From: Betaproteobacteria bacterium UBA6904
GTDB taxonomy: Bacteria > Pseudomonadota > Gammaproteobacteria > Burkholderiales > SG8-39
Direction: 5' to 3'
Assembly (NCBI GenBank): GCA_002451175.1
Contig: DKBI01000127.1
Span: forward strand, 1 to 6,459
Length of the DNA stretch: 6,459 nt
The translations under genes were made by a program, and so were the position numbers. Below are positions 1 through 5,998 of the stretch, in pieces. Position 1 is the first letter of the stretch, and each line of letters begins with the position of its first letter. The notes under the pieces are model-generated. The model was not told the DNA's origin, made no database searches, and worked only from the letters and a program-made list of their open reading frames with translations.

Positions 1-737
1 AGGTGGCGGCTGGTGTTGGAATTCTCGGCGCGAAACGTCGGCCCGAAGGTGTACACCTTCGAGAGCGCGAGGCAATACGACTCGACGTTCAGCTGCCCGG
101 AGACGGTGAGGAAGGTCTCGCGGCCGAAGAAATCCTGCGCGAAGTCGACGCGGCCTTCGGGCGTGCGGGGCAGGTTGGCCAGGTCGAGCGTCGAGACGCG
201 GAACAATGCGCCCGCGCCCTCGGCATCCGACGACGTGATGATCGGCGTGTTGACCCAGAAGAAGCCGTGATCGTCGAAGAAACGGTGAATCGCCTGCGCC
301 ACGGTATGGCGCACCCGCGTCGCGGCGCCGATGACGTTGGTGCGCGGCCTCAGGTGGGCGACCTCGCGCAGGAATTCGAGCGTGTGCGGCTTGGGCTGGA
401 TGGGGTACGAGTCCGGGTCCTCCACCCAGCCCACGACGCGAATCGACTCCGCCTGCATCTCGAAGGGCTGTCCTTTCGCCGGCGAGGGCACGATGCGGCC
501 CGTCGCTTCGACGGCGCAGCCCGTCGTGAGATGGAGGACCTCGCTGGTGTAGTTCGACAGCGCGTTCGGCACGACGACCTGCACCGGATGAAAGGATGAG
601 CCGTCCGAGAGGTGCACGAACGAAATGCCGGCCTTGGAATCGCGGCGCGTCCGCACCCAGCCTTTCAGGGTCGCCGGGGCATCCGCGGGTGCCCGGCCGG
701 TGAGGATTTCGAAGCAGGTATGGGTCTTTGAGGTCAT
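1..737 (-). CDS. asnS: Asparaginyl-tRNA synthetase, N-terminal half (partial at left edge)
   Basis: Class IIb aminoacyl-tRNA synthetase that charges tRNA-Asn with asparagine in the cytoplasm, using ATP. The minus strand reads 245 complete codons from the ATG at 737 before leaving the window, about half of the usual ~466 residues. Residues ~20-105 form the OB-fold anticodon-binding domain, with the family-typical [15 protein letters not shown] near residue 26 and LTTGC near 70. The hinge [12 protein letters not shown] (123-134) leads into the catalytic domain with [11 protein letters not shown] (158-168), EGAG (173-176), FLTVSGQLN (209-217) and the start of class II motif 2, [11 protein letters not shown] (235-245). 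Colinearity with E. coli AsnRS is close throughout, including length before each motif, which also supports the start. No strong Shine-Dalgarno precedes the ATG. The gene is divergent from the small gene at 910. The C-terminal ATP-binding motif 3 lies outside the window. Confidence 0.97.
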   Translation of the reverse strand, partial: MTSKTHTCFEILTGRAPADAPATLKGWVRTRRDSKAGISFVHLSDGSSFHPVQVVVPNALSNYTSEVLHLTTGCAVEATGRIVPSPAKGQPFEMQAESIRVVGWVEDPDSYPIQPKPHTLEFLREVAHLRPRTNVIGAATRVRHTVAQAIHRFFDDHGFFWVNTPIITSSDAEGAGALFRVSTLDLANLPRTPEGRVDFAQDFFGRETFLTVSGQLNVESYCLALSKVYTFGPTFRAENSNTSRH

Positions 738-909
738 GGCGCTTGCCGAGGCATTTGGCGAGGGCGAATTGTGCCTGTTTCACGCCGATCCGCGCCACGC
801 GGGTGCGGCGATCGTTCCCTCCAGCCCCGGCGGGCGTTGACGGGCGACAAGATCCCGGCCGGCCGACGGAGTAGCGTGGTGATGATCGAGTCCATCGGAG
901 GACGATGCC
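738..909. other. Divergent intergenic region between asnS and the phasin-like gene
   Basis: These 172 bases must hold the promoters of both divergent genes. On the minus strand there is a CACAAT hexamer (773-768) that could serve as a -10 for asnS, but no matching -35 lies at 16-18 bases. On the plus strand a TTGACG hexamer (837-842) resembles a -35 but has no acceptable -10 at the right distance. I therefore name no promoter. I see no stable hairpin followed by a T-run and no convincing operator. A GGCCGGCC palindrome near 857-864 is expected by chance at this GC content. Confidence 0.5.
897..902 (+). promoter_or_regulatory. Shine-Dalgarno site of the phasin-like gene
   Basis: GGAGGA lies 7 bases before the ATG at 910. 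It is a near-perfect ribosome-binding site and fixes that start over the out-of-frame ATG at 905. Confidence 0.8.
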
Positions 910-1281
910 ATGAAGGCGAAAACAGACACCCGGTCGGCGCCCGGATCGCGGACCGAAATCGCGCAGCTGTTCCGCCCCGATGCGGCACTGTGGGGCGCGG
1001 CGTCGCTCGCCGACGGCTGGGGCGCGGCGATCGCGCGCTTCGCCGAACTGCAGGCCGCCATGCTGGCGGCCAAGACGCCCTACGAAGCCTGGATCTGCCA
1101 GTACAACTGGCTGTTCGAGACGGCGACGCAGAATGTGGCGTACTGGCAGAAATTCTTCGACGCGGCCACCTGGGGCAATGCGGGTCTGCTCGCCAGCGGC
1201 CAGGGCGCTGCCGGCGCCGCGCCGCGGCCGGCATCACGCGCCGCGGCTTCGCACGCGCCCGAAAAGGTGACGCACGCGTAG
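910..1281 (+). CDS. Small Trp-rich phasin-like hypothetical protein (123 aa)
   Basis: I do not recognise a named family with confidence. The start is well supported by GGAGGA 7 bases upstream and the gene ends in TAG. Residues ~15-90 look like amphipathic helices rich in Ala, with six tryptophans (W28, W37, W61, W67, W79, W88) and a central AAKTPYEAWICQYNWLFE stretch (53-70). The tail from ~98 is low-complexity Ala/Pro/Gly and probably disordered. There is no signal peptide or membrane segment, so it is probably cytoplasmic. Small helical proteins of this kind are often called phasin-like, after the proteins that coat polyhydroxyalkanoate granules. That is an inference from size and helical character only, and no polyhydroxyalkanoate gene is in the window. 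It is transcribed away from asnS and ends 32 bases from the stop of the convergent mepK gene. Codon use matches its neighbours. Confidence 0.78.
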   Translation: MKAKTDTRSAPGSRTEIAQLFRPDAALWGAASLADGWGAAIARFAELQAAMLAAKTPYEAWICQYNWLFETATQNVAYWQKFFDAATWGNAGLLASGQGAAGAAPRPASRAAASHAPEKVTHA

Positions 1282-1313
1282 CCGGGAACCGCCTCGATCC
1301 CGCCGCCCGCAGT

Positions 1314-1883
1314 TCAGGCGCTGCGCGGGCCCCACTGGCGCACGCGCCCGGTGTCGAGATGGACGAAGTCGGACTTCGGGTAGTAACCGACCCCGCCCTC
1401 GCCGAGGGCCACGGCGGCATCGCGCAGGCGCGCGGTCGACGTTCCGGGCACACGGACGTCGATGGCGCGACCCTCGAGGTGCAGGCTGCGCTCGGCGACA
1501 CCGCGGCTGCCGGCGCGCAACTGCGCATTGGTGCGTGGCGAGCGATAGGCGGAGACGATCTCGATCTCGCCGCCGCCGCACCGCGCGCAAAGCGCGTGAA
1601 GGATGTCGTAGAGGCGCGCATCGATGCGGCGCGCGTCGCCGGTGCGGAAATCGCGCAGCAGCCAGTCCAGGCGCGCCAGCGCCGCGGGTACGTATTCGCC
1701 GCGCGCGAAGTACGCGATCTCGAGCCGCTCGCCGGTGTGCGTGTGGCGAAAAGCGAGCGCGCGTTCAGCGCCGGCGCCAAAGGCCGGCGCGCCAGCCAGC
1801 GCCAGCGGCGCGAGCGTCAGCGCGCGCAGGAACTGCCGGCGCAGCCCGACGGTCTCCTTGGCAGGATGACGCAAATCGTCCAT
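1314..1883 (-). CDS. mepK: MepK/YcbK-family murein DD-/LD-endopeptidase (DUF882, peptidase M15-like)
   Basis: Predicted zinc endopeptidase of the periplasm. E. coli MepK cleaves peptidoglycan cross-links, with a preference for 3-3 (mDap-mDap) links made by L,D-transpeptidases. The 189-residue protein has an export signal with a twin-arginine core, RRQFLRA (15-21), then a hydrophobic run LTLAPLALAGAPAFGAGA (22-39); E. coli MepK (182 aa) has the same architecture. The mature part shows SAYRS (111-115), LRAGSRGVAERSLHLEGRAIDV (122-143, in which SLHLEGRAIDV carries the metal ligands), GGVGYYPKSDFVHLDTG (163-179) and a terminal RQWGP. By alignment the zinc ligands are H135, D142 and H175. The ATG at 1883 has only a weak AAGG ten bases upstream; TTG at 1874 is an alternative that would keep the signal. 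The 5' end meets that of the divergent L,D-transpeptidase gene. The same two families are neighbours in E. coli (ldtD-mepK), but there in tandem. Confidence 0.93.
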   Translation of the reverse strand: MDDLRHPAKETVGLRRQFLRALTLAPLALAGAPAFGAGAERALAFRHTHTGERLEIAYFARGEYVPAALARLDWLLRDFRTGDARRIDARLYDILHALCARCGGGEIEIVSAYRSPRTNAQLRAGSRGVAERSLHLEGRAIDVRVPGTSTARLRDAAVALGEGGVGYYPKSDFVHLDTGRVRQWGPRSA

Positions 1884-3569
1884 TCGATGTTCGCCTTGCG
1901 GTGGTTCGTGCGGCGCATCTTATACCCGACCGCGCTCGCCCTGGCGATCACTCTGGTCTATGTCCCGGTGAATGGGGCGAATGCCTCGGTGGAGATGCTG
2001 CGCCTCCGGCTGGAGCCGATCCGCGAGCAGGAAGAGCTACGCGTCGGTGGCGTGCGCATCGCGGCGAGGACGCTGATTCCGGCGTTCTATGAGCGGCGCG
2101 GCTGGCGATTGGCCTGGGACGATCCCGTGCGCGTGCGCGCGCTGCGCGACGCGGTCGAGGCAAGCGCCACGCATGGCCTGAATCCGGCGGACTACCACGC
2201 CGCGGTGCTGCCGGAGCTGCTCGATGCGCCGGCATCGGAAGCGCAGCGCGCCGACCGCGACATCGTGCTCACCGACGCGTTGATCCGGCTCGCGTACCAC
2301 CTGCGCTTCGGCAAGGCGAATCCGCGCGAGCTGTATCCGCAATGGAATTTCTCGCGCTCGCTGGGCGGCGTCGAGCCGGTGACGGTGCTCGAGGCAATGT
2401 TCGCGGAGCCGCGCCTCGATCGCGCGATCGAGCGATTCGCGCCGCAACTCGCCGATTATGCGCAGTTGCGCGAGGCCCTGTCTCGATTGCGCGCCGTCGA
2501 GGCGCGCGGGGGCTGGCCCCGGTTGGCGATGGGGCCGTCGCTGAAGCCCGGGACTTCCGACGCGCGTGTGCCGGCGCTGCGCGCGCGACTCGAGGCGGGC
2601 GGCGAACTCGCGGCGCAGCGGGCGGCGGACGCGCTCCGCTTCGACGAGCCGCTCGAGACCGCGGTTCGCGCGTTTCAGGCGCGGCATGGCCTGGCCGCGG
2701 ACGGCGTCGTCGGCCGCCAGACGTTGGAGGCCCTCAACGTCAGCGTCGGCGCGCGCATCGAGCTGGTGCGGGTCAATCTCGAGCGGCTGCGCTGGGTTGC
2801 GCAGGACTTGACCGGCGACTACCTCGTCGTCGACGTCGCCGGTTTCGAGGCGCGGCTTTTCCTCGGCGGTCGACGGGTGTGGGAATCACGCACCGTCGTC
2901 GGCCGGCCGTATCGCAAGACGCCGGTGTTTCGCGCCGATCTGCGCTACCTGGTCCTGAACCCGACCTGGAACGTCCCGCCCACGATCCTGCGCGAAGACG
3001 TGCTGCCCAAGGCCGCGCGCGACCCGGGATATCTCGCGCGCAACCACATGCGGGTGGTGGACGCCGCCGGACGCGCCGTGGATCCGCGCGCCATCGACTG
3101 GCCGCGAACCCGCGGGGCGCGCTTTCCCTACCAGATCGTGCAGGACCCGGGAGACGACAACGCGCTCGGCCGGATCAAGTTCATGTTGCCGAATCCGCAC
3201 GCGGTCTACCTGCACGATACGCCGTCGCGGGCGCTGTTCGAGCGCGCGACGCGTGCCTTCAGTTCGGGATGCATCCGGCTCGAGCGACCGCTCGAGCTGG
3301 CGATCGCACTGCTCGACGACGCGGACCGGTGGAATCTCGACACGCTGCGCGAAGCCATTGCCACGGGCGAGACGCGCAGCGTGTCCCTCAGGCGCCAGGT
3401 CCCGGCACTGGTCCTCTATTTCACGGCGACGGCGGACGCGGGCGGCGAGCCGCGCTTCCATCCTGACCTGTATGGACGCGACGCGCGCGTCGCGGCGGCG
3501 CTCGCCGCGCCGTTCCGGTTCGCGCCGGTCGACGGTGCGCGCCGCTTGACAAGATCGCCGCGCAAGTGA
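1866..3569 (+). CDS. ldtD: YcbB/LdtD-type L,D-transpeptidase (YkuD domain with peptidoglycan-binding domain)
   Basis: Periplasmic L,D-transpeptidase forming 3-3 cross-links between meso-diaminopimelate residues of peptidoglycan. From the ATG at 1866 it has 567 residues (E. coli LdtD: 615). Residues ~17-35 are a basic-then-hydrophobic signal or anchor, with a possible cleavage site after ANA (38-40). Residues ~65-210 match the YcbB N-terminal scaffold (AFYERRGWRLAW, LRFGKANP). A peptidoglycan_binding_1 domain spans ~226-292 (AVRAFQARHGLAADGVVGRQTLEALN region). The YkuD catalytic domain covers ~317-485, with LNPTWNVPPTIL (364-375), HDTPSRALF (450-458) and SSGCIRLERP (467-476). H450 and nucleophile C469 are present. 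The start is uncertain: ATG 1887 (560 aa) or GTG 1908 would keep the signal, and none has a clear Shine-Dalgarno. The frame is open upstream to 771, but that part is antisense to mepK and is not coding. The ClC gene follows after 69 bases on the same strand. Confidence 0.93.
   Translation: MTQIVHSMFALRWFVRRILYPTALALAITLVYVPVNGANASVEMLRLRLEPIREQEELRVGGVRIAARTLIPAFYERRGWRLAWDDPVRVRALRDAVEASATHGLNPADYHAAVLPELLDAPASEAQRADRDIVLTDALIRLAYHLRFGKANPRELYPQWNFSRSLGGVEPVTVLEAMFAEPRLDRAIERFAPQLADYAQLREALSRLRAVEARGGWPRLAMGPSLKPGTSDARVPALRARLEAGGELAAQRAADALRFDEPLETAVRAFQARHGLAADGVVGRQTLEALNVSVGARIELVRVNLERLRWVAQDLTGDYLVVDVAGFEARLFLGGRRVWESRTVVGRPYRKTPVFRADLRYLVLNPTWNVPPTILREDVLPKAARDPGYLARNHMRVVDAAGRAVDPRAIDWPRTRGARFPYQIVQDPGDDNALGRIKFMLPNPHAVYLHDTPSRALFERATRAFSSGCIRLERPLELAIALLDDADRWNLDTLREAIATGETRSVSLRRQVPALVLYFTATADAGGEPRFHPDLYGRDARVAAALAAPFRFAPVDGARRLTRSPRK
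1919..1947 (-). promoter_or_regulatory. Candidate sigma-70 promoter for mepK inside the ldtD coding region
   Basis: On the minus strand TATAAG (1924-1919; 5/6 to the -10 consensus) is preceded, after a 17-base spacer, by TCGCCA (1947-1942; 4/6 to the -35 consensus). Transcription would start near 1912, giving mepK a leader of about 29 bases. It is the most promoter-like sequence around the divergent junction and an unusually AT-rich spot in this GC-rich DNA. It overlaps the signal-sequence codons of the opposite gene. The prediction rests on sequence match alone. Confidence 0.35.
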
Positions 3570-3638
3570 ATCTTCGCTAGCCATGGCCCCTGGATCGCAG
3601 CGCGCCCTGCCGGCGCGGCGTCACCGCGAGTCGCGCGC

Positions 3639-5369
3639 TTGAGGCGCGAGCGATTCGAGCCGCTGCGCAGGCGGCTGGCCGACCAGCGCGGCGCGTTGGC
3701 GCTCTCGGCGCTGGGCCTCGCGTCGGGCGTGGTCGCAGGCCTGGTGACGGTTGCCTTCCGCGCCACGATCGAAACGGCGCAGCGCTACATCGCGCCGAGC
3801 GGCTTCGATGCGCTGGCGCAGGACGCGCGGCTCGCGCTGCCGTTCATCGGCGCGCTGCTCGCGATTGCGGTCATGGGCTGGCTGGGGCGCGGGCGGTTGC
3901 GGACGGGCGTGGTGCACGTGCTCGAGCGCCTGTCCTACAACGAGGCGCAGCTGCCGCTGCGCAACGCGGCGCTGCAATTCCTCGGCGGCGCGCTCGTCCT
4001 GAGCTGCGGGATGGCGCTCGGCCGCGAAGGGCCGAGCGTGCACTTGGGCGCAGCGAGCGGCAGCCAGCTCGGTCAATGGTTCCGCATTCCCCACAACAGT
4101 CTGCGAACGCTGGTCGGCTGCGGCGTGGCGGCGGCGATCGCCGCGTCGTTCAACACGCCGCTCGCGGGCGTGGCCTTCGCGCTCGAAGTCGTGCTGATGG
4201 AGTTCACCGTGGGCAGCCTCACGCCGGTGGTGCTCGCCGCCGTGAGCGGCGCGACGGTCGGGCGGCTGTTCTACGGCTCGTCCACCGTGTTTCTCGTGCC
4301 GCCGATCTCCCTCGGCTCGCTCTGGGAGCTGCCCTACATCCTGGTCGTCGGCATCGCCCTCGGGGCGATGGCGGCGGCTTTCATCCTCATGATCCGCGAG
4401 CTGGCGCGGGCGACGCGGCGCTATCCGTGGTGGCTGAAAGCGCTGGGCGCGGCCGTGCTGATCGGCGGCTGCGGGGTTGCCGTGCCCGAAGTGATGGGGA
4501 TCGGCTACGACACAGTGAATCTCGCGCTGCTCGGGCGCTATGCCCTGGGCACGCTGGCGATGGTTGCCGTCGTCAAGCTTCTGGCCACGGGAGTCGGCAT
4601 CGCAGCGGGCCTTCCCGGTGGCCTGATCGGCCCGACGCTCGTCATGGGCGCGATGGCGGGCGGCGTCTTCGGTCATCTGGGACTCGGATTCGCGCCGATG
4701 GACACCTCCGAAGTCGGCCTGTACGCCATGCTCGGGATGGGCGCAATGATGGGCGCGACGCTGCAGGCCCCGCTCGCCGCGCTGCTTGCGCTGCTGGAGC
4801 TGACCGGCGACCCGAACATCATCCTGCCCGGCATGCTGGTGGTCGTCAGCGCGTCGCTGACGGCGAAGGAATTGTTCGCCTGCGAGTCCGTGTTCGCGGT
4901 GCAGATGCGCGAGTTCGGGCTCGACCATTCCAACGACCCGGTCGCGCAGAAACTGCGCGGCATCGGCGTGACGGCGGTGATGTCGGCCGCGGTGCGCGCG
5001 GCGGCGCCGCGGCTGCCCGCCGCCGCGGCGGCGTCCCTGTTGGAGAACACGCCGACCTGGATCGTGGTCGACGGGGACGACGGCAGCGTGCTGCTGCCGG
5101 CCGCCGATCTCGCGCGGCACTTGGAGGCCGAGCCCGGAGCGGTCGTGAATCTGCTGGAAATCCCCGCGCGGCGCCGTGCGCTGGCGGCAATCCGGTCCGA
5201 GGCCACGCTGCAGGCCGGGCTCGACCTGCTGGCGCAGACCGGGGCGGAAGCACTCTACGTCGAGGCCGCCGGCGCGCCAGGAACAAACGCGATCCTCGGC
5301 GTGCTCACGCGCGAGCAGATCGAGGCGGCGTACCGCTACGTGCCGGTTGCGTCGCCGGCCAGCGGTTGA
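3639..5369 (+). CDS. ClC-family chloride/anion transporter with C-terminal CBS-like region
   Basis: Inner-membrane ClC protein (clcA/eriC-like), 576 residues. Residues ~20-425 carry the hydrophobic ClC fold: GMALGREGPSVHLGA (124-138) with gating glutamate E130, ASFNTPLAGVAFALEVV (169-185), GLPGGLIGPTLVMG (324-337) and GMGAMMGATLQAPLAALLALLELTG across 366-390. Residues ~440-570 are hydrophilic and resemble two degenerate CBS domains, absent from E. coli ClcA (473 aa). By alignment to E. coli ClcA, Ser107 is T89, Glu148 is E130, Glu203 is V184, Phe357 is I330 and Tyr445 is probably F419. GREGP argues against the fluoride-specific CLC-F group, which has GREGT. Valine at the inner-glutamate position is found in animal ClC channels, so passive channel activity is possible; this is inference. 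The start is TTG, the only standard start between the preceding in-frame stop and the first membrane helix. It has at best a weak GAG 8 bases upstream. Confidence 0.93.
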   Translation: MRRERFEPLRRRLADQRGALALSALGLASGVVAGLVTVAFRATIETAQRYIAPSGFDALAQDARLALPFIGALLAIAVMGWLGRGRLRTGVVHVLERLSYNEAQLPLRNAALQFLGGALVLSCGMALGREGPSVHLGAASGSQLGQWFRIPHNSLRTLVGCGVAAAIAASFNTPLAGVAFALEVVLMEFTVGSLTPVVLAAVSGATVGRLFYGSSTVFLVPPISLGSLWELPYILVVGIALGAMAAAFILMIRELARATRRYPWWLKALGAAVLIGGCGVAVPEVMGIGYDTVNLALLGRYALGTLAMVAVVKLLATGVGIAAGLPGGLIGPTLVMGAMAGGVFGHLGLGFAPMDTSEVGLYAMLGMGAMMGATLQAPLAALLALLELTGDPNIILPGMLVVVSASLTAKELFACESVFAVQMREFGLDHSNDPVAQKLRGIGVTAVMSAAVRAAAPRLPAAAAASLLENTPTWIVVDGDDGSVLLPAADLARHLEAEPGAVVNLLEIPARRRALAAIRSEATLQAGLDLLAQTGAEALYVEAAGAPGTNAILGVLTREQIEAAYRYVPVASPASG

Positions 5370-5385
5370 GGCCACCGCGGCCCCG

Positions 5386-5877
5386 TCAATCGAAGCGCAG
5401 CAGCGGTTCCGCCGGTGTTTCGGGCCCGTAGCGCTCGATGAGAGCCTCGAGTTCGGCGCGCAGCGCGGGCTCGTCGTCCGCCTCCAGTGCGCCGCGAGCT
5501 TCCATCAGGGCGGCGAGGCCGCCCTGAATCGCCTCGCGAACCCGGGCGAGCGTGAGCGTCTCGTCGTCCGCAGGGTGATCGAGCAGTGCCTCGATGACCT
5601 CCGACAGCTCAGCGCTCGCGGCGACGGCGACGAAATCGTCGGCCGCGACGTCCGCGCCGAACTCCTCGATGAGCGTCTCCAACTCGGCGAGCACCGATGG
5701 GTCGCTGCCCACGCGCCGCACGGGGCTGTGCTCGTCCGCGCCCAGCGTCCGCCGCAGCCGCTCGCGCGCCACGCCGAGCGTTACCGGTTCGTCGCGCTGC
5801 GCTTCGCTCAGCAGCGCTTCCAGGACGATCGACAATTCCTCGCTGACGCGGGCGTCGGCGTGCAGGAGAATCGGCAT
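5386..5877 (-). CDS. Acidic protein of unknown function with an internal tandem duplication (163 aa)
   Basis: I do not recognise this protein. It is strongly acidic, mostly predicted helix, with no cysteine, signal peptide or membrane segment, so it is probably cytoplasmic. After the short leader MPILLHADAR the whole chain is two copies of one unit. SEELSIVLEALL (12-23) pairs with SAELSEVIEALL (88-99), and SVLAELETLIEEFG (61-74) pairs with ALRAELEALIERYG (138-151). The offsets of 76 and 77 residues show an in-register duplication. AGGAG six bases before the ATG gives a firm start. It lies 120 bases downstream of groEL on the same strand and is probably co-transcribed with it, which hints at a stress or chaperonin connection, but nothing in the sequence proves one. 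The gene ends 16 bases from the stop of the convergent ClC gene. Confidence 0.88.
   Translation of the reverse strand: MPILLHADARVSEELSIVLEALLSEAQRDEPVTLGVARERLRRTLGADEHSPVRRVGSDPSVLAELETLIEEFGADVAADDFVAVAASAELSEVIEALLDHPADDETLTLARVREAIQGGLAALMEARGALEADDEPALRAELEALIERYGPETPAEPLLRFD
5398..5844 (-). repeat. Protein-level tandem duplication within the acidic 163-aa gene
   Basis: Unit 1 corresponds to residues ~12-82 (bases 5844-5632) and unit 2 to residues ~88-160 (bases 5616-5398). The first block has 9 of 12 identical residues and the second block 8 of 14, and the mid-portions are diverged. Conservation is at protein rather than DNA level, so the duplication is old and both copies are probably under selection. 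Confidence 0.8.
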
Positions 5878-5883
5878 GATCGT

Positions 5884-5888
5884 CTCCT
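5884..5888 (-). promoter_or_regulatory. Shine-Dalgarno site of the acidic 163-aa gene
   Basis: AGGAG on the minus strand, six bases before the ATG at 5877. The TGA of the small upstream frame (5890-5888) overlaps its first base, an arrangement often seen with translational coupling. Confidence 0.8.
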
Positions 5889-5998
5889 CAGTTCGTCTCA
5901 GCGGCCGTCCGGAACGCGCCGCCGTGCCGCCCGGTCTCCGTGGCGCTGGAGGTGCCGTGGTCCATGCCGGCCATCTCGGGGAATGCCGCTCGGGGCAC
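5888..5998 (-). CDS. Possible small gene (36 codons) between groEL and the acidic protein gene
   Basis: A candidate only. The frame starts with GTG sharing one base with the groEL stop (TAGTG) and ends in TGA inside the Shine-Dalgarno of the next gene. Of its 36 codons 33 end in G or C (27 of 28 from the internal ATG at 5974), as expected for a coding frame here. The groEL frame continued past its stop has many A/T third positions and looks non-coding. The peptide contains PEMAGMDHGTSSATETGRHG and matches no family I know. Starts at ATG 5974 (28 aa) or 5965 are alternatives. No clear ribosome-binding site precedes any of them. It could instead be a displaced groEL C-terminus, since Met-Gly-rich text resembles chaperonin tails. 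Confidence 0.3.
   Translation of the reverse strand: MPRAAFPEMAGMDHGTSSATETGRHGGAFRTAAETN

Noticed and set aside
3..599. A 198-codon plus-strand frame at the left end
   Set aside because: It is antisense to well-conserved asnS and has the composition of a shadow frame.
1282..1313. Possible bidirectional terminator between the phasin-like gene and mepK
   Set aside because: The 32 bases show no stem of useful length and no T-run.
771..1865. In-frame upstream extension of the L,D-transpeptidase to a 932-residue protein
   Set aside because: The extra 365 residues are Arg/Ala-rich, overlap the phasin-like gene in another frame and lie antisense to mepK. Both of those have strong evidence, and the signal sequence sits right after 1866.
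1858..1887. TTGGCA at 1858-1863 as a -35 for the L,D-transpeptidase gene
   Set aside because: It matches 5 of 6 to consensus, but no acceptable -10 occurs 16-18 bases downstream.
3621..5375. A 584-codon open frame on the minus strand covering almost all of the ClC gene
   Set aside because: It is a GC-rich shadow frame: the product is a His/Arg/Gln-rich string with no domain, while the plus strand encodes a clear ClC fold.
5370..5382. GGCC-ACCGC-GGCC inverted repeat between the convergent ClC and acidic-protein genes as a terminator
   Set aside because: A four-base-pair stem with no T-run is too weak and is common by chance in such GC-rich sequence.
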